Below, in pieces: positions 22,832-33,875 of a DNA stretch of 64,000 bases. Numbering within the stretch: the first letter of the stretch is position 1; each line of letters begins with the position of its first letter. The DNA comes from Spongilla lacustris (taxonomy: Eukaryota > Porifera > Demospongiae > Spongillida > Spongillidae): positions 9,374,426-9,438,425 of the forward strand of contig OX442422.1 in assembly GCA_949361645.1 (NCBI GenBank), in the 5' to 3' direction. Position numbers and translations under genes: made by a program. The notes beneath the pieces are model-generated. The model saw only the letters and a program-made list of their open reading frames with translations. It made no database searches and had not been told where the DNA came from.

Positions 22832-24649
22832 TGCACATGCACACACACACACACATACACACACCTCTATGTACACTTATAGATAGATATTGGTACATGT
22901 ATCTCTAGGATTTTCCACAATCACATTTATAAATCTAACAGCAAGTGTGCTGGTGAACTAAAGTTTTAAAATTACAATGCTCTTACTGGGTACATTGTGA
23001 AAATAAACAAAATTGAAATTTGCATGCTAAAAAAACTCCTTAACGGAAGTAATTAGTTAGTAAGACAATTTTCAGTTAACTAACCAACCCATCATTAAAA
23101 CTGATATATTAACTTCAAATGAGTGGTCCTTGTGTCTTTTAACATATCAGACAAGTACTCAAGATTGTAGCATTTTTTGGATGCCTATAAAATTATGCTT
23201 TTCAATCGTTTTAATTTGTTTGATTAACGCTAACCCTAAATTAAATGTAGTTTGTATACATTATCATTTCCGCCTTTAAAGCACAATTATTTGTTTTTGG
23301 TTAATTTTTTTTTGTTATGGCCTGTGACCTTGACAGGCCCAACATATAATGGTTCCCACAATATAAGAATGATGCAATGGTTTGTATCTTTGCCTTATAT
23401 TTCCAAATTGAAGCACATTAGTTGGGGAATAATAAAGGCATACAACATAAGGCTCCACCCCTCCCTCCCTCAGGGCTCCATTGTGCTCACACCCACGTCA
23501 CAAGTGACTCTTCTTCCCGGCACAAAGAACTTCCTTTATGTATTCCGAGTGGAGTCCTCCAATGACATCACCGACATAGCAGCACCCGACACGAAAGTGA
23601 TGAGAGAGTGGGTGGAAGCCATTAAACTGGTAAGGAGTAGGTGGAGGAGGTACAGCATTGGGTTTTGATTAGTATGATCAGCATAAAGCTATTAATAAAA
23701 ATAAAGTTAAGGAATAGGAGTCAGAGACAAATTTAGAAAGCTTGCAAGACATACATATGTCTGTGAGGGAATGAACACAGTACTCCTTATCTCTCATCCC
23801 CAGGCCATCAAGATGAATGAGCTCATCTCTACAGGTCTGAACATACTGCAGTGCTATCATCAAGCTCAGAGGGAACTATCACCTAGCTACAATGAAGTGG
23901 TCCCGCCTGAAATCACAAAACCCACACCCACCCCTGCCTCTAGCCATGCCCCATTGCACCACCTCAAGTCTGCTCCCCTAGCCCAACCAGTACCCCTCCG
24001 GTCCCCATCCCCCAACCCTTCGCCAAATCCCACTGTTTCCTCTTCTGCTCCAGTACCAGCAAAACGAAAGCCACGCCCCCATTCTACAGCCTACACCTCC
24101 CAAGAGCAACCTTCAAGTTCTCCCTCCCACCCTCCCCTGCCTCTCCCCTACTCAAATACCCCACCCAAAGCACCAGTTAAGTCACCATCACCACCTCCTC
24201 CATCAGTGGATGCAGGGACAGATAATACTGGGTCTGGGGATGGGGTAGTGGCACGCCGCATACCCCAGCACATCTTTGTAGGCCTAGGGGGAAAGGATGA
24301 CTATGCCCTGGTGGACAAGGTGCCCGAGGCCACCTCCAGCCCCTCCCCCTTCACCGCTACAACTGTCACCCGTCCCATTACCCCTGAGCCAGCTCCTAGG
24401 GTCCCCAGGCCCAGGAAGAACATTCCAAGTGCGGCTGGGAGCAGGGAGGAGAGGAGTGGGGAGGAGGAGGAGGAGGGGAGGAGGCTAATGGCAACGGTCT
24501 CTGACTCCGCCTTGGTGGTACCTCCCCCTAGAGGGGCAAGTGCTGTCCCTAGGGCACCAAAGCCATATATTGGAATATCTCCTCAGACCTCAGTACCTCC
24601 ATCTGACCCAAGTGCTCCTGCAGTACCTCCTCTCCTGGGCAGAGCTAAA
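22043..24649 (+). CDS. SWAP70/DEF6-like protein: helical region, PH domain, proline-rich tail (partial)
   Basis: Three exons: about 22043-22522 (5' edge uncertain, somewhere in 21986-22110), 23474-23629 and 23804-24649, all joined in phase 0 with GT-AG borders. Exon 1 encodes an EF-hand-like helical part (RHLWEIFIRLDTEGDTTLSV...) and the PH domain start (MLKKGRLTKKGHRVPSWKER, FFILKPSSIDYF). Exon 2 completes the PH domain, ending VMREWVEAIKL. The order and the HEV...LKKGxL motif before the PH strand match SWAP70/DEF6, known as phosphoinositide-binding Rac/Cdc42 regulators. The usual C-terminal coiled coil is missing; exon 3 is Pro/Ser-rich with SH3-ligand-like stretches (TPPKAPVKSPSPPPPS). Both ends are incomplete: the N-terminus is not found upstream of the minisatellite, and the last donor (AAA|gtgtat) runs into a TG repeat. 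Confidence 0.6.
22797..22863. repeat. (CA)n microsatellite in an intron
   Basis: An interrupted CA run in the first visible intron of the SWAP70-like gene. Confidence 0.95.
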
Positions 24650-24768
<119 letters not shown>

Positions 24769-25029
24769 TGCTATGTGTTTTAATTTTTTGTATCTATGTC
24801 TGTCTGTGTTGTGCGTATGTATTTGTGTTTGTGTGTGGGTCTGTGTTGTGTGTATATGTGTGCAAGGGTTTGATTTAATTATAATGTGGTTGCTATGGAA
24901 AGACGTGCTCCTATGGTAACATGCAACTAGGCAGAGATAAAGTCTATGTACACCTCTGTGCTAGTGATTACATCATGTGATGTAAGGCTTTGTTACATGT
25001 AAAGTGATGTGTGGGATACATACTCATAT

Positions 25030-25857
25030 TGGGAAAGTTTACGAGAAAAGGGACCTAGCGTGTATTATAAAAAAGTATAATAAAAATGCATTACGTTTGA
25101 TTTGTAATAACTTCCGAACAGTTAACGCTATCAACTTCCTATTTTCAACACTTCATACTGCACCATTTCTCTATGGTAAAATACATTTTGGAGTCTTGCA
25201 CTTGCTCCGTGTCAGTATTGCAACGTTCGATACCCCACTGGGTTTAAACCCGCCATAACTTTCGGTAGGAGTAATCAATTCGCTTCAAATTCGGTTTGTA
25301 GGTAGAGAGGTCCTATACCTATCGATTTGTTCTGTTCGTTGATTTTTATGCCATCCATTACGGAGATACAGTTGAACAAACTACGTGCCGATTTTCGCGC
25401 TCGATTCGCGCCAATGATTTGGGCAAATTGCGTTCCGCTCAATGTATGGGGAGGCGGGGATTATAACATTGGCGCAAATCAAGCGGGAAAACGTGCACGT
25501 AGTTTGTTCAACTGTATCTCCGTAACGGATGGCATAAAAATTAACGAACAGAACAAATAAATCGATAGGTATAGGACCTCTCTACCTACAAACCGAATTT
25601 GAAGCGAATTGATTACTCCTACCGAAAGTTATGGCGGGTTTGAACCCAATGGGGTATCGAACGTTGCAATACTGACACGGAGCAAGTGCAAGACTCCAAA
25701 ATGTATTTTACCATAGAGAAATGGTGCAGTATGAAGTGTTGAAAATAGGAAGTTGATAGCGTTAACTGTTCGGAAGTTATAGCAAATCAAACGTAATGCA
25801 TTTTTATTATACTTTTTTATAATACACGCTAGGTCCCTTTTCTCGTAAGCTTTCCCA
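25030..25857. mobile_element. 828-bp near-perfect palindrome (foldback element)
   Basis: The left arm (25030 to about 25415, starting tgggaaagtttacgag) and right arm (about 25466-25857, ending ctcgtaagctttccca) are reverse complements with only scattered mismatches over about 385 bp. The loop of about 50 bp contains tatggggaggcggggatt. The 84- and 77-codon frames inside are not protein-like. Such a hairpin would be a foldback transposon or an inverted duplication. I saw no convincing target-site duplication. Confidence 0.85.
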
Positions 25858-26350
25858 TTTCTCTTCTGTTGCAGGTCTTAGCAGTCCTATTCCAATCTTC
25901 CTCGGTCACATTGTACTGCCTTTTGATCTCCTGCTGGCACCTTACATTGGAGGCATCAGGCAAATTCACACCTGGCTGTGATTTATTGATGTATGTCTGT
26001 TGTTCATGTCTAGTGTGTGTGACATAATTATATTATATGAGCACACAGTACACATGGAGGTGTACTTTGGGTGGGTAGTGAATATCATTATGCCCATCTC
26101 ATACATGTATATGTAGTGGCCATCACAACGTGTGTCTCTTTGGTCTTTGGACTTCTGTGACATGTTAGTATCATAAATATTTTATAATAAAATAATATTT
26201 CTCATCCTCAGTGGCCAAGTGAGTGAAACTACTGCCAAGTCTTTGTACTGGTACATGGGTGGGGAGGGGCTAGCCACTCCCATTGTAAGGCAGAAATGCA
26301 AGAAAAGACTTCCAAATATAATTATTCAAGTTCCATGTTTTTTGCAGCCG

Positions 26351-26382
26351 GAAAGGGGGGGGGGGGGGGGGGGGGGGGGGGA
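26351..26382. repeat. Poly-G tract
   Basis: About 25 uninterrupted G with A-rich flanks. It is one of at least fifteen long G or C tracts in the window. Confidence 0.95.
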
Positions 26383-26687
26383 GAGATAAACATATTGATC
26401 AGTGCCTAGCCTAACAGGGATAGGACTACATAGAGCAATCTTGGTGGATCAGGATGATAGAGTCAAGTATGGGACATTTGATAAATGTACTATTGGACAG
26501 CTGCCTCTCATTCTATTTGGAAAGCACCTGGTGTCTCCCTAGCTGAGGGACTGGCATTGTCAAGTGATTCTACTTTGTGGGAAACATGCACACAGCTGGT
26601 CGTATTGAAATTGGCAGCTGGATTTTCACACAACAAACATACATGTAACCTTTCTGTTTTTCACACACGCCCACTTCTGAGGGTACG

Positions 26688-27258
26688 ATAGCTGGCCTGC
26701 ACTTGAAAGCAAATATGTGGATGAATAATATAATCTCGTTGCCAATGGCAGAACATGGCAGTGACCTGTCCCTTTTGAAGAAAAGCTGTGCCCTATATGA
26801 AAGCATTATACATGAAAACACAGTGGTCCAGTGTTAAGACTGTGTGCCAAAGAGATGAAGTGTCAAAGGTGGGTGTGGGCACTGGGCCGGTGGGGATATA
26901 TACTTATATATGAGTAGGGGATATATGTAAGAACAATTTTTAAAAAAATCAGTTACAATCAAAATCTACTTTATACAGTCTACCACATAAGACATGTCTA
27001 CAGAAGTATTAGAGATATGAGAGCTGGCCTGCACTTGAAAGCAAATATGTGGATGAATAATATAATCTTGTTGCCAATGGCCGAACATGGCAGTGATCTG
27101 GCCCTTTTGAAGAAAAGCTGTGCCCTTTATGAAAACATTATACATGAGAACACAGTGGTCTTGCATTAAGACTGTGTGCCAAAAAGATGAAGTGTCAAAG
27201 GTGAGTGTGGGCACTGGGCCGGTGGGGATATATACTTATATATGAATAAGGGATGTAT
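26688..27258 (+). repeat. Two ~240-bp direct repeats with a conserved open segment
   Basis: The segments 26693-26935 and 27024-27258 are close copies. Both contain an open stretch in one frame (AGLHLKANMWMNNIISLPMA in the first copy, continuing EHGSDLSLLKKSCALYE and ending in a TAA at the same place). Both continue to a gtcaaagg|gtg-like donor context, with ggccggtggggatatatac following. The sequence could be a duplicated exon of an unrecognised gene or an old transposon fragment. I do not recognise the protein. Confidence 0.5.
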
Positions 27259-27374
27259 GTAAGAACAAATCAGTTACAATCAAAATCTAACCTATACAGT
27301 CTACCACTACAGAAGTATTACCATTAGTTAGTCTCAGAGTGTTCAACATCTGGTGATGACTGATGTTCACTCTT

Positions 27375-27700
27375 TTATACTTCACTACTCATTGCTGATG
27401 GATCTGCCGTGCTTTTAACTCCTACTAATTGTTGCCATGGTGATGGAGGTGATGGTTCTCCTTCCTCGTCATACATAATATGTGCCAATGTATCTGCCAT
27501 GTGTTTAACTCCTGACGATTTTAGCCACAGTGATGGCACTTTATATCTAGACATAAATTTATCTCCCATGTGTTTAACTCTTGATAATTGTTGCCATGGT
27601 GATGGTTCTCTTTTCTCCTCATACATGTACATTTTGTACATTGCAGACATACCCTGTATGGATTGGGGGATTGAGGTCACATGGAAAGAAAGCAATGTAA
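27375..27700 (-). repeat. Three degenerate ~80-bp repeats with a minus-strand open frame
   Basis: The block gtgtttaactcctgatgatt-like ... gttgccatggtgatgg occurs near 27410, 27500 and 27565. On the minus strand it stays open over about 106 codons with the repeated motif PSPWQQLSRVKHM / PSLWLKSSGVKHM. It lies downstream of gene 2 in gene sense, so a C-terminal exon is possible, but no splice evidence ties it to gene 2. Confidence 0.35.
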
Positions 27701-28028
27701 GCTCTTAGTCCGACATAGCCAATACTTAGCATGGAATCTGGCTAGCTATGTCACAATAGTAAGCTCATGAGCCAATTGAGTCTTAAAATAGCCATTTAGG
27801 TGATTTCCATGGCTTCTATACCCACTATTTTTTGCAAGGAAAAATCACCTTAGCATGTTCAGTAGCTTGTTTAATTTGTTCTTTTGACAGTAAACGTTCA
27901 ATGATGGCCTAATGAGAAAAGACAAGGTCATGTGACAGACACACAAGGTCATGTGACAGACACACAAATCAACAATCAACGAGTATGACTGAATCACTTA
28001 GCATCATGGGCACTCTCAGCATTTCTGG

Positions 28029-28168
28029 AAGGGGGGGGGGGGGGGCTGGATAGGGTAAGGGGGGCGCCATTTCACAGCCGACTATGAGGGGGGGGGGGGG
28101 GGGGGGATGCGTTTTTATTACAAGTGTGTGCGTGTGGGGGGGGGCATTCAGTCCTGATGGGAGCCCCC
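28029..28168. repeat. Cluster of poly-G and poly-C tracts
   Basis: G runs at about 28029-28045 and 28087-28106, then a ggggggggg run (28135-28143) and a C run (28165-28173). The proline- and glycine-rich frames over them are artefacts. Confidence 0.85.
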
Positions 28169-28502
28169 CCCCCTTCCAGGGGACGCCCATGAGCATGATT
28201 AATAATGCAAAGACACATGTACATAGCCTACGTGTATCTCATCAATCTACCTCTATTATATTAATAGGGTTAAGTCACTAACTAGGGCTACCAAAACATA
28301 TATAGCCCAGCCTCTACACCACTAATTGTTGCAGAGCGCTAAGGTTGTGCAGAGGCTGGGATATATCTGGTCCTATGCCTTGGAAGGCAGGATCTTAGGT
28401 AAAATTAAATCCTCAGTAGCCATCAGTACATTAGCTGTCTGTTGAACAATACATTGAATGAACTGCATATACCTCCATTAATGGCACCTCTCAATAATGG
28501 AC

Positions 28503-29654
28503 TAGGGTGTGTAACCGATTTTCAGGTTTTTCAGGTTAACCGATTATTCGCGATTACCTATTCGGTCGACTACGCATTTAGCAGAATAGCAGGTTACAGA
28601 TTTCAGAATTTTCTTTAGTCGAAATAACCGATTCTGTTTTTCTTAGTCGCGATTAGTCGATATTCGTTTCCTTCATATGCAAAAATCTGTAGGAAATTGA
28701 TTACCCCTTTGTATATGTCCTCCGCTTTTCCTGAAGGTATAATCAACACTGTGCACGTTCACGCTCTGCACAGCACTGCAGTATAGTACATGTGCGTTCA
28801 TCAAACGCGCTACGTACTCTTAAGGGTTTGCATAGGTGACAGGTGTCCAAATACTTAGGTATACTGGCTCTTTCCAGACGTTCGAGATCGGCCACGACAT
28901 TCTGATGTACATGTCTTAATTGGCGGCTTTGTCGTATGCGTGTTCCACCATGAGGTTTCTAGCTGCACTGGTTCTGCTCAATGACAGTACGAACAATGGA
29001 TTATAACTTTCGATGTCATGGCGCGGCGGATGGGAATTATACGCGTTTCAGGCATTTTGTACCTGAAAGGAACATTTTAGTTGTTTCGAGAGCAAGCTGC
29101 GGGGTGGATATGGTAATGACTCTTTAGAAAACTACCGGGTAGTCATTTTTGTTTTTATCTCAATAAGCTAAAATTCTTATCTGTCCCTGCCTATACCGGC
29201 TTAGTAGTGCGTTGGTAAGCGAGCGAACAAACAAGAACGTGTTTTACTTTATCGGTGATATAATTCCCATCCACCGTCATTGAATCATTTGGCGTAGCAT
29301 TGGAATGTACCTCGTTCGCAGTCCCTGTGGATACTATCTTATAGGGCACGTACGCTTGTACATGCACATGTTGTTTTAATGATTTAAAGTTGGGAATAAG
29401 CAGCTGAAGCAATACAACTGGTTATGCGTGTATTGACTCGAGAAACTGTGATTTATCGCGCCAATATCAAAAGTCGGGAAAACCTGGAAAAACCTAGGTA
29501 ATCGTTGGCAAATTGATAGTGCATTAATCGCCAAAATCGATTTAATGTTTCTAATAACCGATTGACAAGTTGCTATAAACCTGAAAAAACGATTGGACTT
29601 TTTTTCATAGTCGAAATAATCGATTTTGATTTATGAAAAAGGTTACACACCCTA
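28503..29654. mobile_element. Non-autonomous hAT-like transposon with 8-bp target duplication
   Basis: The element begins tagggtgtgtaaccgatttt and ends with ggttacacacccta, giving inverted termini of at least 14 bp. Further inward there is similarity in accgatt/aatcgatt and caggttttt motifs. It is flanked by identical taatggac (28495-28502 and 29655-29662), the 8-bp duplication expected for hAT. The 1152-bp interior encodes no transposase I can recognise, so it would depend on a partner. Confidence 0.85.
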
Positions 29655-29834
29655 TAATGGACACCTCACTTATTTAATAGTATTCCATAAAGCCACACCA
29701 TAGCTGCCAATGGCACTTTCTAACTTTAGTAAATTAAGTACACACCCTCCTCCCCAGAGCTTTCTTGCTTCCATCTATCAAGGAGCCACTGCACCCAAAA
29801 TCTATAGTACAGGTCTATAGCTATATGGAGTCAT

Positions 29835-30505
29835 AGCCATCCCCCTGGTCCACCAGGACATAGCCATCCCCCTGGTCCACCAGGACATAGCCATCCCCAT
29901 GGTCCACCAGGATATAGCCATCCCCCTGGTCCACCAGGATATAGCCATCCCCCTGGTCCACCAGGATATAGCCATCCCTCTGTTCCACCAGGACATAGCC
30001 ATCTCCCTGGTCCAGCAGGACATAGCCATCCCCCTGGTCCACCAGGACATAGCCATCCCCCTGGTCCTCCAGGACATAGCCATGCCCCTGGTCCACCAGG
30101 ACATAGCCATCCCCCTAGGTCCACCAGGACATAGCCATCCCCCTGGTCCACCAGGACATAGCCATCTCCCTGGTCCACCAGGACATAGCCATCCCCCTGG
30201 TCCACCAGGACATAGCCATCCCCCTGGTCCACCAGGACATAGCCATCCCCATGGTCCACCAGGATATAGCCATCCCCCTGGTCCACCAGGATATAGCCAT
30301 CCCCCTGGTCCACCAGGATATAGCCATCCCCCTGGTCCACCAGGACATAGCCATCCCTCTTTTCCACCAGGACATAGCCATCTCCCTGGTCCACCAGGAC
30401 ATAGCCATTCCCCTGGTCCACCAGGACATAGCCATCTCCCTGGTCCACCAGGACATAGCCATCCCCCTGGTCCACCAGGACATAGCCATCCCATGGGTCC
30501 ACCAG
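29835..30505. repeat. 27-bp minisatellite in the ANK region of gene 2
   Basis: About 25 copies of catagccatccccctggtcc plus accagga (27 bp), with local variants (gatatagcc, tctccctgg, tgttcc). Since 27 is divisible by 3, all six frames stay open. On plus it reads as a collagen-like PPGPPGHSH period, on minus as GWLCPGGPG, GDGYVLVDQ or MAMSWWTRG periods. None is supported as a gene. The array begins six bases beyond the donor of an ANK exon, so it is intronic. Confidence 0.95.
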
Positions 30506-30510
30506 CTCAC

Positions 30511-30612
30511 CCTATCCTTAATGTTCACATCAATACCAGGAGTGGAAAGGGGACGATCCAAACAAGGAGTATGATCTTTCCTTGCAGCAAGGTGTAATGG
30601 AGTATGACCATA
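30511..30612 (-). CDS. ANK exon 2 of gene 2 (102 nt)
   Basis: Bounded by cccactccag and AGG|gtgagc, it encodes 34 residues starting YGHTPLHLAARKDHTPCL and ending GIDVNIKDR. This is a full ANK repeat with the TPLHLAA signature. The YLL of the other unit is replaced by RPL. The intron after it begins almost directly with the 27-bp minisatellite. Confidence 0.75.
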
Positions 30613-33600
30613 CTGGAGTGGGTACAATAGTTCGGCCAACATGGTGGGTACAATGTAAGAGTCATACAACCTAAGTCTTCATACAATTGAATAGATTGAC
30701 CTAGCTATAAAGAGTTTAAACTTAATATGCGAACAGTTTTCTACTAACTCCAATCTAGGAACACCTAAGTCCAAGACAACTCCCAACGCCATATGCTCCG
30801 CCATGCATATTCTCATTCTTTCAATATATAGAGGGGTTGCATGGCCTACGTCACGTCGCAATGTCACATGACAATTTATACTGCAACTTTTTTATATTGG
30901 GGGCAAGCGAGTATGGCGCGTCAATGGAATGGATCTTATTGTCAGAGTTTATCAGCGGTTGCCCGAGCCAGATATGAATCTAAAGTGTTGTAAGCGGGTT
31001 TAAGCGTTGACCATTGTTCGATCGACTATCTAACTCCTGCTGTTCTTTACTTTGCCAGAAATTGGCAGATGGTACAGGAAAGTACCTTACATACCTTGGT
31101 GGGTGGTAGGAAAGAACATTACATGTCTGATCGCTTCAAGCTTCCAAAAATGCAGCAAGTTTTACTTGATAGACGTGCTGTACTATCCTTACGCTTTGCC
31201 CCCAATGTAAAATTCTACGTATAAAATCGCTTCGTCACATGCCATCACGAGATTCATGCAACCCCTCTATTGGTGCAGCGTCCGTTGTGCACACCACCTG
31301 CACTACTTCACATTCGGTACACTAAGTACACTGTACAACACAAACTGCCAGCACATGAGCAGGGGCCAACTATCAATTTAGCCTATATTTAGAGGAAGTG
31401 GGCCCACACTTCCTCCTGGAAAAAAAGGGAAAAACCGAGTTCAGAGCTGCTCAAATGATTCATTTATGCCTTCTTGGAAGAGTTTGCCATTAATTGCATC
31501 AGTTGCACACCGTCGTGTATATACTCTCCAATCAGTATTTGATGCCTCGACTTAAATCACTGTGTGAACATTACTTAGCAAAGGCAGTTGAGAAGGCACG
31601 AGTCACTGGTGTAATTGGTGAGTACTGGAGACTGCACTGATGCATTGATTGTACACCTGATTTCTCATAAAGGGGGGGAAAAAGTGGGGTTAGCTCCGCC
31701 AGTGGCTGTGCACAATACGCCTAGAGTGATTCTAACACACATTCCTCAACCTTATACCCAAGCCCAGATGTGTGCGCACACCAGCTGAAGACTCATCGTA
31801 CAGAACATGTGCTCCCCATCACCTGATATCTACAGCTGCACATTCACATACACCCCTTACCATCTTTATCGATCTACATGCTTACATGTACACTGCGTGC
31901 ACAACACATGCATGTAGGCTAGCCTCCATATTATTCTGGGAGCATATTTTCTGTCTAATTCGTTCCTCAAACGACAGAAAAATGTATTAACCCATCATAT
32001 TTTTTATCAAATCATCTTCTCTGATAAGCTTACCAATTTGGAACTCTTTTGTGCATCATAAAAGCCAATAACTAAAACTTAACCCAGCCAGCCAATAATG
32101 CCGAGAATTGCACAGTGAAATAGTGTTACTATACATGTACATGTAGGGAAAGTTTACCGTTGCTAAGGTCATGCAGGATGTAAATAATATGTTCCTACAG
32201 ACCTAACCAATCCTACGCTGTGCATTAATGCCCAATATCCCCCACAACATCCCTTATCCAATCAAATCATCCCAAACTGTTGTCAATATAGTTCCAGTTT
32301 TTATGACTTCTACCCTAGGACAGCCACCAAACCATGACCAGCAACTTGATTTGGGACACAGGCCAACCCAATGGTGACCAGGGTCACCCAGTGGTCCAGT
32401 GGTATGAGGCACAGTTGCTACATGCCTGGCCACAAGCCTCAGTATGGGGCCGGGGGGTGGGGTGGGGGGGGGGGGGGGTCATGTACTCAGCCTGTAAGAG
32501 TATTTAGACTGTAGAAAGATATTTTTCAGTGCATTCCTATATATGCCATTACTTTTATAATCATAACTGTATTATTCATATCTCTCATCATTCAACTAAC
32601 AAACTCACCCTATCCTTAATGTTCACATCAATGCCAGGAGTGGAAAGGAGATATTCCACACAAGTAGTATGACCTCCCTCTGCAGCAAGGTGTAATGGAG
32701 TATCGCCACCCTGAAGTGGGTTACAATAGTTCAGCCAAAATGTCAGTGGGTACAATGTACCCATGTACATAAGACCTACATGTACATGTAAGTCTTCACT
32801 CCCTTGAATATCATTTTCTGACCTAATTATATAGTATTAAACTTGTGGATGTGGACACATCAGATTTCTCATCTACTAAATCCTTGGATACCAATACCCC
32901 ACCATAGTTTTCATCAGATCCTCTTCTCTGAACATGTCATACCAATTTGGAACTCTTTGCCTAATTATGCATCACGAAATCCCATCCAAAACTTATCTCC
33001 AATAGTTCAGATAATTGCTCTGTGACATATAGTGGACTATATAAGGCCAAGAAGCTGCATCCTCATCCTACTCTGGGTATTAATGCCCAACAGCAATGCA
33101 GGGTGTCCTTTCCCCTACAACACACCTTATCCAATCAAATAGATGTTGTTGATATGGTTCCAGGTTTTTATACTTAAGTGAGGGCTCCATGGGTGCAGCA
33201 CTCCAGTCATAGCCTTGACTGTGGCCAGTGGTTTCCTCCACTTCCCCTAAATGTATATCCATTATGTACTTTAATGTGTACATGTATTTTGCCCTTCCAT
33301 GCCCCGTAATCTCTGCTTTTGAGTGCACCCAAGGACACATAACCCCTTACCCTTTCCCAATCAGTTATTTCTCAAAGGTAGAAAGGTACTGGAAGCTAAG
33401 TAGCATATAGGATTTGTGCTGTAAGCTCATAATTTTCTCATACCCCACAATTTCTCCTCGAGCTCGAGATAGCATAACAATGATGTAAATAATATTGAAG
33501 TCCAATTATAATAGTAATAGAATCCTCGAACAAGATAAAAGGTGCAATTGGTGCACTGTATATCTGGAATTGATAATAAGCTTCCATCAGTATTCAGGAA

Positions 33601-33844
33601 ATAATAGTTGGAACCATGATACTACTGCGGTCGAATGATCCCCCACTCATATTGAAGGTCACCCCAGACCTGTAAAGTTTGAACAATGAATATTTATTTG
33701 ATAGAAGTCTCAACATCGAATTTCCAATTGCATGCACAATACAAAGTTTATAAAAATTTAATTGGCTGTGCTTTTAGGTAACAATTATGCTTGGAAAAAG
33801 GAAGCGATGGACACCTCGTGGTGTACTTGTATTTGGCCATACGC

Positions 33845-33875
<31 letters not shown>

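Noticed and set aside
25862..25985. Possible coding exon on the minus strand (NVRCQQEIKRQYNVTEEDWN) or a plus-strand exon after ctgttgcag
   Set aside because: Open on both strands for only about 40 codons, with no recognisable family or consistent link to a neighbouring gene.
29802..30597. Collagen-like (PPGPPGHSH) and W/M-rich proteins of 180-230 residues
   Set aside because: A 27-bp repeat keeps all six frames open; both strands give equally long frames and an ANK exon donor shows the array is intronic.
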